From the NCBI RefSeq assembly GCF_014692525.1, contig NZ_JACNYL010000001.1, positions 1,116,001 to 1,180,000 on the forward strand: a stretch of DNA of 64,000 nucleotides. The letters are read 5' to 3'. Position numbers and translations under genes: made by a program. Shown in pieces: positions 1-8,745 of this stretch. Each line of letters opens with the position of its first letter. Within the stretch, counting starts at the first letter, position 1. The DNA comes from Sphingobacterium chuzhouense (GTDB lineage Bacteria > Bacteroidota > Bacteroidia > Sphingobacteriales > Sphingobacteriaceae). The notes under the pieces are model-generated. The model did not search any database and was not told where the DNA came from. It saw only the letters and a program-made list of their open reading frames with translations.

Positions 1-204
1 AATAGCTGCTTCAACACGATCTTTCGGCATATTAACAGCTTTCGCATTTTGGATAGCTGTACGCAAACGGGAATTGTTTTCCGGGTGTGGGCCGCCCTCT
101 TTTACCGCAATGGCTATTTCTTTCCCTAAACGTGTAAACTGTACGGCCATTTTGGCCCAACGTTTAAATTTTCTTTCTTTTCTAAATTCAAAGGCTCTGC
201 CCAT
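1..204 (-). CDS. YebC/PmpR (TACO1) family protein, 3' part cut by window edge
   Basis: The first 68 residues are visible and the C-terminal two thirds lie outside the window. The N-terminus ([20 protein letters not shown]) and the stretch around residues 37-68 ([20 protein letters not shown], then [11 protein letters not shown]) are typical of the YebC family. These are cytoplasmic proteins described as transcriptional regulators and, more recently, as helpers of ribosomes stalled at proline-rich stretches. The start codon is the ATG complementary to bases 202-204, only 4 bases after the stop of the upstream threonine dehydrogenase gene on the same strand. The two are therefore probably co-transcribed. 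The family call is confident; the exact role cannot be told from this fragment. Confidence 0.9.
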   Translation of the reverse strand, partial: MGRAFEFRKERKFKRWAKMAVQFTRLGKEIAIAVKEGGPHPENNSRLRTAIQNAKAVNMPKDRVEAAI

Positions 205-208
205 TTTT

Positions 209-1156
209 CTATACGTTTGTTTTGAGGTTCGCAATCATGTCTTCTGTTATCGACGCCAAATCAAACTTAGGTTCCCAGCCCCAATCTTTATTTGCATAAG
301 CATCATCTATGCTTGCAGGCCAAGAGTCAGCAATTGCTTGACGTGGGTCGTAATCAACATAGGACATCTCAAAATTAGGAAGAATTTTTTTAATTTCTTC
401 GGCAATCTGTGCAGGAGTGAAAGATACCCCCCCGAGATTATAACTTGAGCGGATAGAGATTTGTCCTGCAGGAGCATCCATCAGTTCGATAGTTCCACGT
501 ACCGCATCGTCCATATAGAGCATAGGTAAGGCTGTGTGAGCAGAAAGGAAACAAGTATATCTACGATACTTTAAGGCTTCAATAAAAATATCGATAGCGT
601 AATCTGTTGTCCCACCTCCCGGTGCGGTCTTCCAGGAAATAATCCCCGGATAGCGAATACTGCGAATGTCCAGATCATATTTATGATGGTAGTATTCACA
701 AAGCCTTTCGCCGGCCAGCTTGCTTACGCCATAGATACTAACGGGATCCATTACACAATATTGATCCGTGTTTTGCTTTGGAGAGTGCGGCCCAAAAACG
801 GCGATGGAGCTGGGCCAAAAAATCTTCTTAATATCGAGTTCCAATGCGAGATCCAATACATTTAATAGACCATTTATGTTGAGGTCCCAGGCCTTCTGCG
901 GATATTTCTCAGCAGTCGCGGAAAGCATGGCCGCAAGTAAATAAACCTGTGTTGGTTTATACTTCTCAAACAAGCTCTTTAACGCAGATTTGTCTAATAC
1001 ATTGATGATTTCAAAAATCTCGTCCTTTTTCAATGTACTTGGTTCTCGAATGTCTGACGTGATAACGTTTTCAGCACCGAATTTATGGCGAAGAGCTGAT
1101 GCCAACTCTGATCCGATTTGGCCGTTCGCTCCAATCATTACTATACGCTCTTTCAT
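209..1156 (-). CDS. L-threonine 3-dehydrogenase, epimerase-fold (SDR) type
   Basis: A 315-residue extended short-chain dehydrogenase predicted to oxidise L-threonine to 2-amino-3-ketobutyrate with NAD+. The N-terminal Rossmann motif [10 protein letters not shown] is at about residues 9-18, and the catalytic Tyr-x3-Lys pair (YGVSK) at Y142/K146. The segment [18 protein letters not shown] matches the substrate-loop signature of the Bacteroidota epimerase-type threonine dehydrogenases rather than true UDP-sugar epimerases. I chose the ATG at 1156 over an in-frame ATG at 1186 because the Rossmann strand begins immediately after it and a promoter-like TAACTTTG sits only 5 bases upstream. It is followed at 4 bases by the YebC-like gene. 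A sugar epimerase is the alternative reading, but the PGGGTTDYA signature argues against it. Confidence 0.88.
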   Translation of the reverse strand: MKERIVMIGANGQIGSELASALRHKFGAENVITSDIREPSTLKKDEIFEIINVLDKSALKSLFEKYKPTQVYLLAAMLSATAEKYPQKAWDLNINGLLNVLDLALELDIKKIFWPSSIAVFGPHSPKQNTDQYCVMDPVSIYGVSKLAGERLCEYYHHKYDLDIRSIRYPGIISWKTAPGGGTTDYAIDIFIEALKYRRYTCFLSAHTALPMLYMDDAVRGTIELMDAPAGQISIRSSYNLGGVSFTPAQIAEEIKKILPNFEMSYVDYDPRQAIADSWPASIDDAYANKDWGWEPKFDLASITEDMIANLKTNV

Positions 1157-1161
1157 TATGG

Positions 1162-1169
1162 CAAAGTTA
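1162..1169 (-). promoter_or_regulatory. Possible Bacteroidota -7 element for threonine dehydrogenase
   Basis: On the minus strand the bases read TAACTTTG, matching the Bacteroidota TAnnTTTG -7 element, 5 bases before the chosen ATG. Transcription from it would give a leaderless or nearly leaderless mRNA. No clear TTTG -33 element was found at the expected distance, so support is moderate to weak. Confidence 0.35.
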
Positions 1170-1291
1170 GCGCATTTTATAGGCAAAATAGAACAGCAAT
1201 CGATTGCTTGATTTGTCCTTTTTTTACAGAAATACTTAAAATTATAAATCTGTAAATATTCATGGAAAAACGTTACGTTGTGTGCAATAAA

Positions 1292-1323
1292 TTGCGAAAT
1301 ATATTTTTATTTTCTTACTTTTG
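1292..1323 (+). promoter_or_regulatory. Promoter of asd (-33 TTG, -7 TACTTTTG)
   Basis: TTG at 1292-1294 is followed after 21 bases by TACTTTTG at 1316-1323. This agrees with the Bacteroidota vegetative promoter (TTTG, 19-21 bases, TAnnTTTG). It lies about 58 bases before the asd start codon in an AT-rich leader. Confidence 0.6.
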
Positions 1324-1381
1324 GTATCTTAAATTTATTGTAATTTATTTAACATCTTAAACAAATAAAACAAATTCAATT

Positions 1382-2371
1382 ATGAAAGTTGCAGTAGTAG
1401 GCGCAACGGGCCTTGTAGGGTCAGAGATTTTGACCGTTTTAGCGGAACGTAATTTCCCGGTAACAGAGTTGATTCCAGTAGCATCGGAGCGGAGCAAGGG
1501 CAAGGAAATCGAGTTTAAGGGAAAGAAGTACAAGGTCGTTACGCCGGCAGAAGCTATTGCGCTTCAACCTGATGTAGCTTTATTTTCCGCAGGAGGTGGT
1601 ACTTCAACAGAGTATGCGCCACAATTTGCCGAAGCGGGCATCACGGTGGTCGATAATTCGTCCGCATGGCGTATGGATCCAACGAAAAAATTGGTTGTTC
1701 CAGAAGTGAATGGTGAGGTGTTGTCGAAAGAGGACAAAATTATTGCAAACCCAAATTGTTCTACCATCCAAATGGTGGTTGTACTTCAGCCATTGCATGC
1801 GAAGTATAAAATCAAACGTGTTGTCGTGTCTACTTATCAATCTGTTACAGGCACAGGTGTGAAAGCTGTCAACCAGTTGATGGATGAGCGGGCAGGAAAA
1901 GATGGTGAAAAAGCGTATCCATATCAAATCGACTTAAACGTCATCCCTCATATTGATGTATTCCAAGACAACGGATATACAAAAGAGGAAATGAAAATGA
2001 TTCAAGAAACGAACAAGATCATGGGTGACGATTCTATTCGCGTTACAGCAACAACCGTACGTATCCCAGTTATGGGAGGGCATTCGGAAGCTGTAAATAT
2101 AGAATTTGAAAATGATTTTGATTTGGCTCAAGTACGTCAATTGCTAGCCGAACAAGAAGGTGTTATTGTTGTCGACGATCCCGCGAATCTCCAATATCCT
2201 ATGCCGAAAGATGCACATGGTAAAGACGAGGTTTTGGTAGGACGTATCCGTCGTGACGAATCGCAAGATAAAACATTAAATCTTTGGGTTGTAGCAGACA
2301 ATCTTAGAAAAGGAGCGGCAACGAACGCGGTGCAGATCGCTGAATTGCTTCTTAAAAAAAGATTGATTTAA
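1382..2371 (+). CDS. asd: Aspartate-semialdehyde dehydrogenase
   Basis: A 329-residue NADP-dependent enzyme that reduces aspartyl-4-phosphate to aspartate semialdehyde, the branch point toward lysine/diaminopimelate, threonine and methionine. The N-terminal nucleotide-binding motif VGATGLVGSEIL is at residues 6-17. The active-site cysteine is C126 in NPNCSTIQ, and a GGHSEAVN stretch near residue 233 is also characteristic. Length is normal for the family. The gene has its own promoter-like element upstream and a rho-independent-type hairpin just downstream, so it is probably monocistronic. The pathway partner dapF is also in this window, at 24079. Confidence 0.96.
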   Translation: MKVAVVGATGLVGSEILTVLAERNFPVTELIPVASERSKGKEIEFKGKKYKVVTPAEAIALQPDVALFSAGGGTSTEYAPQFAEAGITVVDNSSAWRMDPTKKLVVPEVNGEVLSKEDKIIANPNCSTIQMVVVLQPLHAKYKIKRVVVSTYQSVTGTGVKAVNQLMDERAGKDGEKAYPYQIDLNVIPHIDVFQDNGYTKEEMKMIQETNKIMGDDSIRVTATTVRIPVMGGHSEAVNIEFENDFDLAQVRQLLAEQEGVIVVDDPANLQYPMPKDAHGKDEVLVGRIRRDESQDKTLNLWVVADNLRKGAATNAVQIAELLLKKRLI

Positions 2372-2403
2372 TCGCCGAACAACATTAGATAATTTTAAGG
2401 TAC

Positions 2404-2447
2404 TGTCTCCTATATCTGTTATGTACAAATGTAGGAGACATTTTACT
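2404..2447 (+). terminator. Terminator after asd
   Basis: Perfect 9-bp arms (TGTCTCCTA at 2404-2412 and TAGGAGACA at 2432-2440) enclose a 19-base loop and are followed by a T-rich stretch. This fits an intrinsic terminator 33 bases after the asd stop codon. Confidence 0.75.
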
Positions 2448-2475
2448 TTTTGATTTTTACTTTTTATCTTACACC

Positions 2476-3219
2476 ATGTTAAAGGAAGAAAGACAGGCTT
2501 ATATCATTCATCAGATAAACCTACACAACAAGGTATTATCATCTGACCTAAGTGTACAGCTGAACGTATCGGAAGATACTATACGACGCGATTTGAACGA
2601 ACTGGCCGAAAATGGGCAGGTGTTAAAAGTATACGGAGGAGCCTTATCCAAATCCTTTCAATTTCCTTTTCAGGAGGGGAACGTGTATGCTAAGGAGTCA
2701 AAAAAAGAGATTGCTCACAAAGCCATCGAATTGATACAAAGTGGAATGACTGTGTTGGTAGGTGGCGGAACAACTATGATTGAATTGGCGCGATCAGTTC
2801 CTAACGATCTTCAATGCACATTCTTTACTATCAGTCCGCTCGTTGCACTGGAATTAGCAGAGAAGGACAACATTGATGTTATTCTTATTGGTGGAAAATT
2901 ATCCCGAAACACAAATATTGTTTCGGGTGCACAGGTTATCAATGAGCTCTCTGACCTACGGGTAGACCTCTGTTTACTCGGAACGAATAGTTTGTCGTTG
3001 GACGAAGGTATCACAGATTCAGATTGGGAAGTTGTCCAGATTAAACGGGCAATGATCAAATGTTCTAAGAATCTTGCTATCCTCAGTATTGCAGAGAAAT
3101 TGAACTCTAATCAGAAAATGCGTGTTGCTCCCTTACGGGATGTCACTTACTTGGTTACAGACCTTGATCCCAAGCACCCTAAATTAAGAGAATTTGCACA
3201 TCAGATTGAAGTGAGGTAA
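2476..3219 (+). CDS. DeoR/GlpR-family transcriptional regulator
   Basis: A 247-residue protein with an N-terminal DeoR-type winged helix-turn-helix (about residues 1-57; LSVQLNVSEDTIRRDLNEL is the recognition region). A sugar-phosphate-sensing DeoR C-terminal domain follows (about residues 75-230; VLVGGGTTMIELA and ILIGGKLSRNT are typical). Members usually repress sugar or polyol catabolic genes and respond to a phosphorylated sugar. No catabolic target lies beside it: the next genes are for surface glycan assembly, so its regulon is unknown. Domain assignment is firm, the effector is not inferable. Confidence 0.9.
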   Translation: MLKEERQAYIIHQINLHNKVLSSDLSVQLNVSEDTIRRDLNELAENGQVLKVYGGALSKSFQFPFQEGNVYAKESKKEIAHKAIELIQSGMTVLVGGGTTMIELARSVPNDLQCTFFTISPLVALELAEKDNIDVILIGGKLSRNTNIVSGAQVINELSDLRVDLCLLGTNSLSLDEGITDSDWEVVQIKRAMIKCSKNLAILSIAEKLNSNQKMRVAPLRDVTYLVTDLDPKHPKLREFAHQIEVR

Positions 3220-3296
3220 TGGCTACTTTATTTTGACATATATTATGGTTTTGACTCCATATGATAATAAATCACTTATTATAAGGGCGAAGAATA

Positions 3297-4736
3297 ATGT
3301 CTACGAGAAAAAAGGCTGTTTCTGGAATCATTTGGACATTTTCCGAATCGTTGATAAACAAAGGATTTGGGTTTGTTACGGCTGTTGTATTAGGAAATAT
3401 ACTTTCCATAAATGACTTCGGGCTGATTGCTATGATCAGTCTGTTTGTACAAGTAGGTAATACCATCGTAGAAAGCGGATTTGGCAACTCGTTAATTCGA
3501 ACAAAAGATGCAGATGATGGTGACTATTCTTCTGTTTTTTGGATGAATCTTGGTTTGGGAGTGATCATGTACCTGTTGCTTTATGTCGCATCCCCCTGGA
3601 TAGCATCTTATTTTGATCAGCCTATACTATCTTCTTTAATCCGCTGGTATTGTCTAGCTTTTATTATCTCGGCTTTTTCCACGGTACAGTTATCCATATT
3701 ATCATCGCAACTACAATTTAGAAGTATTACGCTAATCAGTATTCCCAGTGCCATATTAGGTCCTCTTATTGCTATATTAATGGCTTATTTCGGTTTTGGG
3801 GTCTGGTCATTAGTGGCGCTGTACTTGGTTTCCCAAATCGTGCAGAGCCTAGGTTTATGGTATGTTTCAAAGTGGAGACCTTCATTTATTTTCAAAAAAG
3901 AAAAAGCAAAGACGCATTTTTTCTTTGGCTACAAACTTTTGTTATCGGCTTTACTGGATACCGCGTTCAAGAATATATACAATTTTATTATCGGAAAAAG
4001 GTACACGGTCGATGCGTTGGGTTATTTTGATCGGGGACGCGCTGTCAATGAGTATCCTACCTCTATTCTCACTAACATTGTCAGTAAGGTGACCTATCCT
4101 TTATTGTCCAATATTCAGGATAACAAGACAGAAACTTCTAACGCTTATAAACAGATTATTCGAACTTCTCTTTTTATAAACGCACCGATGATGTTAGCTT
4201 TGGCAGCAATGGCTCCGCTTATCTTTGAGCTTTTTTGGAAGGAAAAATGGTTGCCGGCCGTTCCTTATTTTCAAATAGTTTGTTTGGCAAGTATGCTATA
4301 TCCGATACATTCGGTCAATCTGAATATCCTTAAAGTTTATAGTCGCACTAATCTCTTTTTGCGTCTGGAAATCATCAAGAAAATACTGATGGCATTATGT
4401 ATAGCCATTGCCTGGAATTTTGGCATATTAGGACTGGCCTGGAGTATTGTAGCGTCGTCGTTTCTCGCATTATTGGTAAACACATACTATAGCAAAGAAT
4501 TAATTGGCTATTCCACAAAGCAACAGCTTGTTGAAATGTTGCCCACACTCCTTATTTCAGGTGCAATGTATTTGGTGATGAAACAAGTTATATCTCTCCT
4601 TGAGGGAAATGTTTTGATTTTACAAATTTTGATTAGTTTTATAGCCGGGTTTATATTCTACTTCGGTATATGTTGGATTATTAAATCAAAACAACTGTTA
4701 TTTATTATCAAAACTATAAAAAGTTATTCATCATGA
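3297..4736 (+). CDS. Oligosaccharide flippase (MOP superfamily, Wzx/PST type)
   Basis: A 479-residue, almost entirely hydrophobic inner-membrane protein with roughly 12-14 predicted transmembrane segments. The N-terminus (KKAVSGIIWTFSESLINKGF) is the amphipathic lead-in typical of the polysaccharide transporter/WzxC-like branch of the MOP superfamily. Such proteins flip undecaprenyl-linked oligosaccharide units to the periplasm. The gene opens a four-gene operon: its last 4 bases overlap the start of the aminotransferase gene (ATGA). Substrate is unknown, but the neighbours suggest a repeat unit containing an N-acetylated 4-amino-6-deoxysugar. Confidence 0.9.
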   Translation: MSTRKKAVSGIIWTFSESLINKGFGFVTAVVLGNILSINDFGLIAMISLFVQVGNTIVESGFGNSLIRTKDADDGDYSSVFWMNLGLGVIMYLLLYVASPWIASYFDQPILSSLIRWYCLAFIISAFSTVQLSILSSQLQFRSITLISIPSAILGPLIAILMAYFGFGVWSLVALYLVSQIVQSLGLWYVSKWRPSFIFKKEKAKTHFFFGYKLLLSALLDTAFKNIYNFIIGKRYTVDALGYFDRGRAVNEYPTSILTNIVSKVTYPLLSNIQDNKTETSNAYKQIIRTSLFINAPMMLALAAMAPLIFELFWKEKWLPAVPYFQIVCLASMLYPIHSVNLNILKVYSRTNLFLRLEIIKKILMALCIAIAWNFGILGLAWSIVASSFLALLVNTYYSKELIGYSTKQQLVEMLPTLLISGAMYLVMKQVISLLEGNVLILQILISFIAGFIFYFGICWIIKSKQLLFIIKTIKSYSS

Positions 4737-5824
4737 TATATGTGACGCGCCCGTTCCTACCTCCTATTGACGAATATCAACATTATATACATCAAATCTG
4801 GAAAAGGCAATGGCTTACGAATATAGGCCCCCTTTCGAGCGAGCTGGAAGATCATCTCAAGAAATTTTTAGATGTAGAACATTTGTTGTATGTGACCAGC
4901 GGGACTATAGGTCTGCAAATAGCCATCAAGGCATTAGAGCTGAAAGGAGATATCATCACGACCCCTTTTTCCTTTGTGGCTACTACAAGCGCCATTGTAT
5001 GGGAAGGGTGCAATCCTGTTTTTGTTGATATAGATTCTCAATCGCTAACTATTGACGCTACCAAAATAGAGCAAGCAATTACTCCGGATACTACGGCGAT
5101 ATTAGCAACACATGTGTATGGTAACCCTTGTGACATCGACGCAATAGATAAGATTGCTAATAAATATAAGATTAAGGTCATCTATGATGCTGCACATGCT
5201 TTTGCTATTACCTATAAAGGCAAATCGATCTTGACATACGGAGATATTAGCATTTGTTCCTTGCATGCAACAAAATTGTACCATTCTACCGAAGGAGGAT
5301 TGGTCGCTACCAAAGACCCAATGCTTCTGAAAAAAGCTTCTCTGATGCGTAATTTCGGAATATCCGGCTTCAATCAATACAGTGACCTAGGCATCAACGG
5401 GAAAAATTCCGAATTCCATGCTGCAATGGGTTTAGCTAATCTAAAATATGTAAGGGATATAATATCTAAAAGAAAAGAAATTACAGAAAAGTATAACGCT
5501 AATTTAAAATCTGCAAAGTGCTTATTTCCTGTTTGGAACAAAGACGCATCCCGGAATTATGCTTATTACCCGATAATCCTGCAAACCGAGCAGCTGCTAT
5601 TAAATGTCATGGAGGAACTGGAAAAAAATCAGGTCTTAACTAGAAGATATTTTTATCCGTCTCTTTCCTCATGTCTTCCGTATCTGGATTCTCAAGAATA
5701 TCCGGTTTCTGATGATATTTCTAAACGGGTTCTTTGTCTCCCATTGTATTATGATTTAACATTGGAGGAAGTAAATTTTATTTGCAGTGTGATATTAAGA
5801 GTACAAAATAATACATCATGGTAA
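4733..5824 (+). CDS. DegT/DnrJ/EryC1 sugar aminotransferase, VioA-like
   Basis: A 363-residue PLP-dependent fold type I aminotransferase acting on nucleotide-linked 4-keto-6-deoxysugars. The PLP-binding lysine is K181 in SLHATKLYHSTEGG, and the cofactor-contacting aspartate is D152 in IYDAAHAF. The overall pattern (ITTPFSFVATTSAIVWEG, THVYGNPCD) resembles VioA, which makes dTDP-4-amino-4,6-dideoxyglucose (viosamine), more than the PseC or ArnB groups. That specificity is a recollection-based judgement. It overlaps the flippase by 4 bases and the acetyltransferase by 7 bases, indicating translational coupling. The dTDP-glucose synthase and dehydratase that would supply its substrate are not in this window. 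Confidence 0.88.
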   Translation: MIYVTRPFLPPIDEYQHYIHQIWKRQWLTNIGPLSSELEDHLKKFLDVEHLLYVTSGTIGLQIAIKALELKGDIITTPFSFVATTSAIVWEGCNPVFVDIDSQSLTIDATKIEQAITPDTTAILATHVYGNPCDIDAIDKIANKYKIKVIYDAAHAFAITYKGKSILTYGDISICSLHATKLYHSTEGGLVATKDPMLLKKASLMRNFGISGFNQYSDLGINGKNSEFHAAMGLANLKYVRDIISKRKEITEKYNANLKSAKCLFPVWNKDASRNYAYYPIILQTEQLLLNVMEELEKNQVLTRRYFYPSLSSCLPYLDSQEYPVSDDISKRVLCLPLYYDLTLEEVNFICSVILRVQNNTSW

Positions 5825-6453
5825 TCATAGGAGCGGGTGGTTTTGCCAAAGAAGTACTTCATATTGTCTCCCAAATAGAGCAAGATGAGCATATTGTTTT
5901 TTTTGATAATACAATAACCTCTCCGGAATATGTATTGGACAAATATCCTGTGTTGCGCAGCGACAATGATTTAAAAGCGTATTTCAGAAGTAATGGTAAT
6001 TCATTTGTATTGGGTCTAGGGAATCCTTCGTTAAGGGGCAAATTATATCACAAGATTATCTCTTTAGGTGGAGATTTATGTACTGCTGTAGACAGGTCAG
6101 CCCTAATTGGAGATTTCTGCTCTATAGGTATTGGAGCTACTATTTTGGCACATGCCTGTGTCAGTAATACCAGCAAAATCGGTCTGGCGCCATTAATATA
6201 TTACCACGCTGTCATAACCCATGACTGTGTATTAGGGGATTTTGTTGAATTATCTCCTGGAGCGACCATATTGGGACATGCCTGTGTGGGCGATTACACC
6301 CATATTGGAGCCAATGCCACCGTACTTCCTAAAGTAAAGGTTGGTAAAAATTGTATCATAGGCGCAGGAGCCGTAGTTACAAAACACGTTCCAGATAACA
6401 CTATTGTGGCAGGGACACCTGCTCGTATATTGAGAAAAAATGACGGACTTTAA
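5818..6453 (+). CDS. NeuD/VioB-like sugar N- or O-acetyltransferase
   Basis: A 211-residue left-handed beta-helix acetyltransferase of the NeuD/PglD type. It has a small N-terminal Rossmann-like domain (IIGAGGFAKEVLHI, residues 2-15) that binds the nucleotide sugar. Hexapeptide repeats follow from about residue 95 to 200 (for example IGIGATILAHACV and IIGAGAVVTKHVPDNTIVAGTPARIL). PglD/VioB relatives acetylate the 4-amino group of a UDP- or dTDP-4-amino-6-deoxysugar, exactly the product expected from the upstream aminotransferase. O-acetylation of sialic acid is the alternative, but no sialic acid genes are nearby. It overlaps both neighbours, supporting one pathway. Confidence 0.87.
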   Translation: MVIIGAGGFAKEVLHIVSQIEQDEHIVFFDNTITSPEYVLDKYPVLRSDNDLKAYFRSNGNSFVLGLGNPSLRGKLYHKIISLGGDLCTAVDRSALIGDFCSIGIGATILAHACVSNTSKIGLAPLIYYHAVITHDCVLGDFVELSPGATILGHACVGDYTHIGANATVLPKVKVGKNCIIGAGAVVTKHVPDNTIVAGTPARILRKNDGL

Positions 6454-7594
6454 TACGAAGAGAAATCTACATATTTTACATGATGACAAATTTACGGATG
6501 GGGCTATCAGGCAATTTGAAAGATACTACCCCCACCAAAACATCTATGTTGTATTGTTATATGCGGGATCTGACTTAAAAGATACATCCCCAAACACGCT
6601 AGCACAAATATTTAAAATTCGGGATGCTGAGCTCAAAAATAAAATCTATCATATTATCCGCACCAATAACGTGGAGAACTTGTTTATCCACTATCTGGAT
6701 AATTTCAAAGCCAGTATCACAAACAAAATTTTAGAACGGTTTTCACTGAAATTTTACTGGATATTTTATGGTGGTGATTTGTATGGATATCTTCAGCAGT
6801 ATCGCGGTTACCATATTTTAGATGATCCCGGATTGCTTCAGAAGAAAAATATGTTGCAGCGCATCATCCGAGAATTAAAATATTTACTCTGGTTTCGCAA
6901 AACGATCAGACAGACTATGTTCAAGGCATTTGGCCAGGTCGATTATTTTTGTTTTTGGAATGAATATGACTTTGAACTTTATCAGTCGTATTTCAAAAAT
7001 AATGCTGTATTCAAGCCTTTTATCTATTATCATGCTTTAGGCAACCCTGCTTTTTCCGGAAAAGAAAAAGAAGACATCATACTTATCAACCATTCTGCTT
7101 CATTTTCGGGTAATCACTTATATATATTTCGGTTATTAAACCGATTGGGCTTTTCGGACACCAGATATAGCCTTCTCATACCTTTAAGCTATGGGAATAA
7201 GGAATATGCAGATATAGTAGAGGATGATGCTATCAGACTATTTGGCGAAAAAGCAGAAATCTTGCGTGATTTTATGCCTATAGTACAATATCAACAAAAA
7301 CTATCTAAGGTAAAAGTAGCTATATTTGGTATGAAACGGCAGGAAGCAGCAGGCAATATATTTCAATTGCTGAATATGGGTGCAAAAGTATTTTTGAGAG
7401 AAGAGAATACGGTGTTGAAATGGTTACGTAATCGGGATTTTGTGGTATTTTCCGTTGAAAAAGATTTGTCAGACATGCATCAAATCACCCCCCTTTCGGA
7501 AGAAGAAATCATACATAATCGAGCATGTTATCATAGATATTTCAGTGCGGATATGTATAATGATATGATGAAAAACTTGATTGGAGAAGGTTAA
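6440..7594 (+). CDS. TDP-Fuc4NAc:lipid II Fuc4NAc transferase family glycosyltransferase (GT56-like)
   Basis: A 384-residue protein matching the WecF-type family. The N-terminus (HILHDDKFTDGAIRQFERYYP) and central segments (YWIFYGGDLYGYL, then VKVAIFGMKRQEAAGNIFQLLNMGAKVFL) are characteristic of 4-acetamido-4,6-dideoxyhexose transferases that act on a lipid-linked acceptor at the inner membrane. It overlaps the acetyltransferase gene by 14 bases, so the sugar maker and the sugar transferase are co-translated. In enterobacteria WecF adds Fuc4NAc to enterobacterial common antigen. Here, with VioA-like chemistry, the donor could be dTDP-Qui4NAc or dTDP-Fuc4NAc (inference). The operon ends here, tail to tail with the next gene. 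Confidence 0.85.
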   Translation: MTDFNTKRNLHILHDDKFTDGAIRQFERYYPHQNIYVVLLYAGSDLKDTSPNTLAQIFKIRDAELKNKIYHIIRTNNVENLFIHYLDNFKASITNKILERFSLKFYWIFYGGDLYGYLQQYRGYHILDDPGLLQKKNMLQRIIRELKYLLWFRKTIRQTMFKAFGQVDYFCFWNEYDFELYQSYFKNNAVFKPFIYYHALGNPAFSGKEKEDIILINHSASFSGNHLYIFRLLNRLGFSDTRYSLLIPLSYGNKEYADIVEDDAIRLFGEKAEILRDFMPIVQYQQKLSKVKVAIFGMKRQEAAGNIFQLLNMGAKVFLREENTVLKWLRNRDFVVFSVEKDLSDMHQITPLSEEEIIHNRACYHRYFSADMYNDMMKNLIGEG

Positions 7595-7606
7595 GAAATA
7601 GATATT

Positions 7607-8509
7607 TTATTTATTCAACTTATTTCTGACGAAACGAATTGCACGTTCTATTATATTTCCCTTTCTATGTTTAAAATAATGCCTTAAAGCCAAGTACCCC
7701 TCTTTAGACTCTTCCACTATAGGTGGGAAATTTCTAATTGGCTCTTCGCGGACAGTCACATCAAATATTCGACTAACGTCTGAATGCACACCAGTGCCAT
7801 CATGTCCAATATTTTCAATGAGCGACTGATGAGGAGATAGCGCCAATCCTCCTTGCAGAAAAACACTTGCATACCAGCGGACGGCCCACGAATCTATTTT
7901 CTTCTCTTTTTGTTGTTGTATCTGACGCCAAAAATTCATCGTATTATCGAAAGTAAAAGCCGCTATTTTATTTGCATCAAATTGTTGGACTAAGTTATTT
8001 ATGTCTTCGTCCAAAAAATCCCAAGCCCTCTGCCATGTCGCCCAAGCTTGACTCGCTACATATCGTGTAAAAAAAGTTTCAGGCAGCTTTGACCTATCTA
8101 ACTCATATACAAATCCTCCGATATGCATCACACGTTCTTCATTTTCATAACGGGTCAATGCTTCGTTAAAATAAGTCAATGCATATTTTGAAAACAGTAC
8201 ATCATCTTCCAAGATGATAGCTTTTCTGTGTTTTTTTATGACATTACTGACTCCATCAATCACATTCTTCGCTAACCCGAAATTCTTTGGTCGTTCGATA
8301 ATATGTATATCCTTGAAATTCCACGGCTCACGTAATAGCGAACGAACCTCCTCTACTGCGTCTTCCGCAGCATGGCTTTTTGCTCCATCGGAAAAAACAT
8401 AAAGTATGCTATCTTCAGCTAGCAAATTCTTCTGTAACGCTAAAAGGGCTTGTCTAGTATGACTAGGTCTATTATAAGCAAATAAGATGATAGGAGCTAA
8501 CTGTTGCAT
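7607..8509 (-). CDS. GT-A fold glycosyltransferase, paralogue of the gene at 8746
   Basis: A 300-residue glycosyltransferase. The N-terminus (APIILFAYNRPSHTRQALLAL) and the acidic metal-binding motif EDDV (about residues 98-101, in AIILEDDVLFSKYALTYF) indicate a GT2-like nucleotide-sugar transferase. A conserved WATWQRAW motif and the C-terminal HRKGNIIERAIRF are shared with the neighbouring divergent gene, which is clearly a paralogue. No membrane segment is evident, so it is probably cytoplasmic or peripheral. Donor and acceptor are unknown. A TACATTTG promoter element lies upstream. It ends 12 bases from the end of the convergent Fuc4NAc-transferase-like gene. Confidence 0.85.
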   Translation of the reverse strand: MQQLAPIILFAYNRPSHTRQALLALQKNLLAEDSILYVFSDGAKSHAAEDAVEEVRSLLREPWNFKDIHIIERPKNFGLAKNVIDGVSNVIKKHRKAIILEDDVLFSKYALTYFNEALTRYENEERVMHIGGFVYELDRSKLPETFFTRYVASQAWATWQRAWDFLDEDINNLVQQFDANKIAAFTFDNTMNFWRQIQQQKEKKIDSWAVRWYASVFLQGGLALSPHQSLIENIGHDGTGVHSDVSRIFDVTVREEPIRNFPPIVEESKEGYLALRHYFKHRKGNIIERAIRFVRNKLNK

Positions 8510-8531
8510 ATTTTTTTAGAAAATAATGCTT

Positions 8532-8539
8532 CAAATGTA
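8532..8539 (-). promoter_or_regulatory. -7 element upstream of the minus-strand glycosyltransferase
   Basis: The minus strand reads TACATTTG 22 bases before the start codon at 8509, matching TAnnTTTG. No convincing -33 box was found. The surrounding 236-bp divergent intergenic region (8510-8745) is very AT-rich with several TATATA stretches and no visible gene. Confidence 0.4.
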
Positions 8540-8745
8540 ACCAATTTTAGACAGATATATAATTATTTGCCGTTCATCTCAGGGTAACGTGCTCGAGAAG
8601 TAGGTATATTATTTGTTAAAACATACATAATATTACAAAATGTATACACTATACCGTAAAGTATATATGTTATATAAACCAATGATATGCGGTATAAATA
8701 AATATTAGCACGGTTTTTGAATCATTCTTTGTTCCTTTGTAATGC

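Noticed and set aside
74..448. A 124-codon plus-strand frame spanning the YebC-like and threonine dehydrogenase genes
   Set aside because: It crosses two clear minus-strand genes and its translation resembles no protein family.
3231..3255. Direct repeat TTTTGAC spaced by 18 bases upstream of the flippase operon
   Set aside because: Only 7 bases long in an AT-rich leader; likely to arise by chance and not matching the Bacteroidota promoter pattern.
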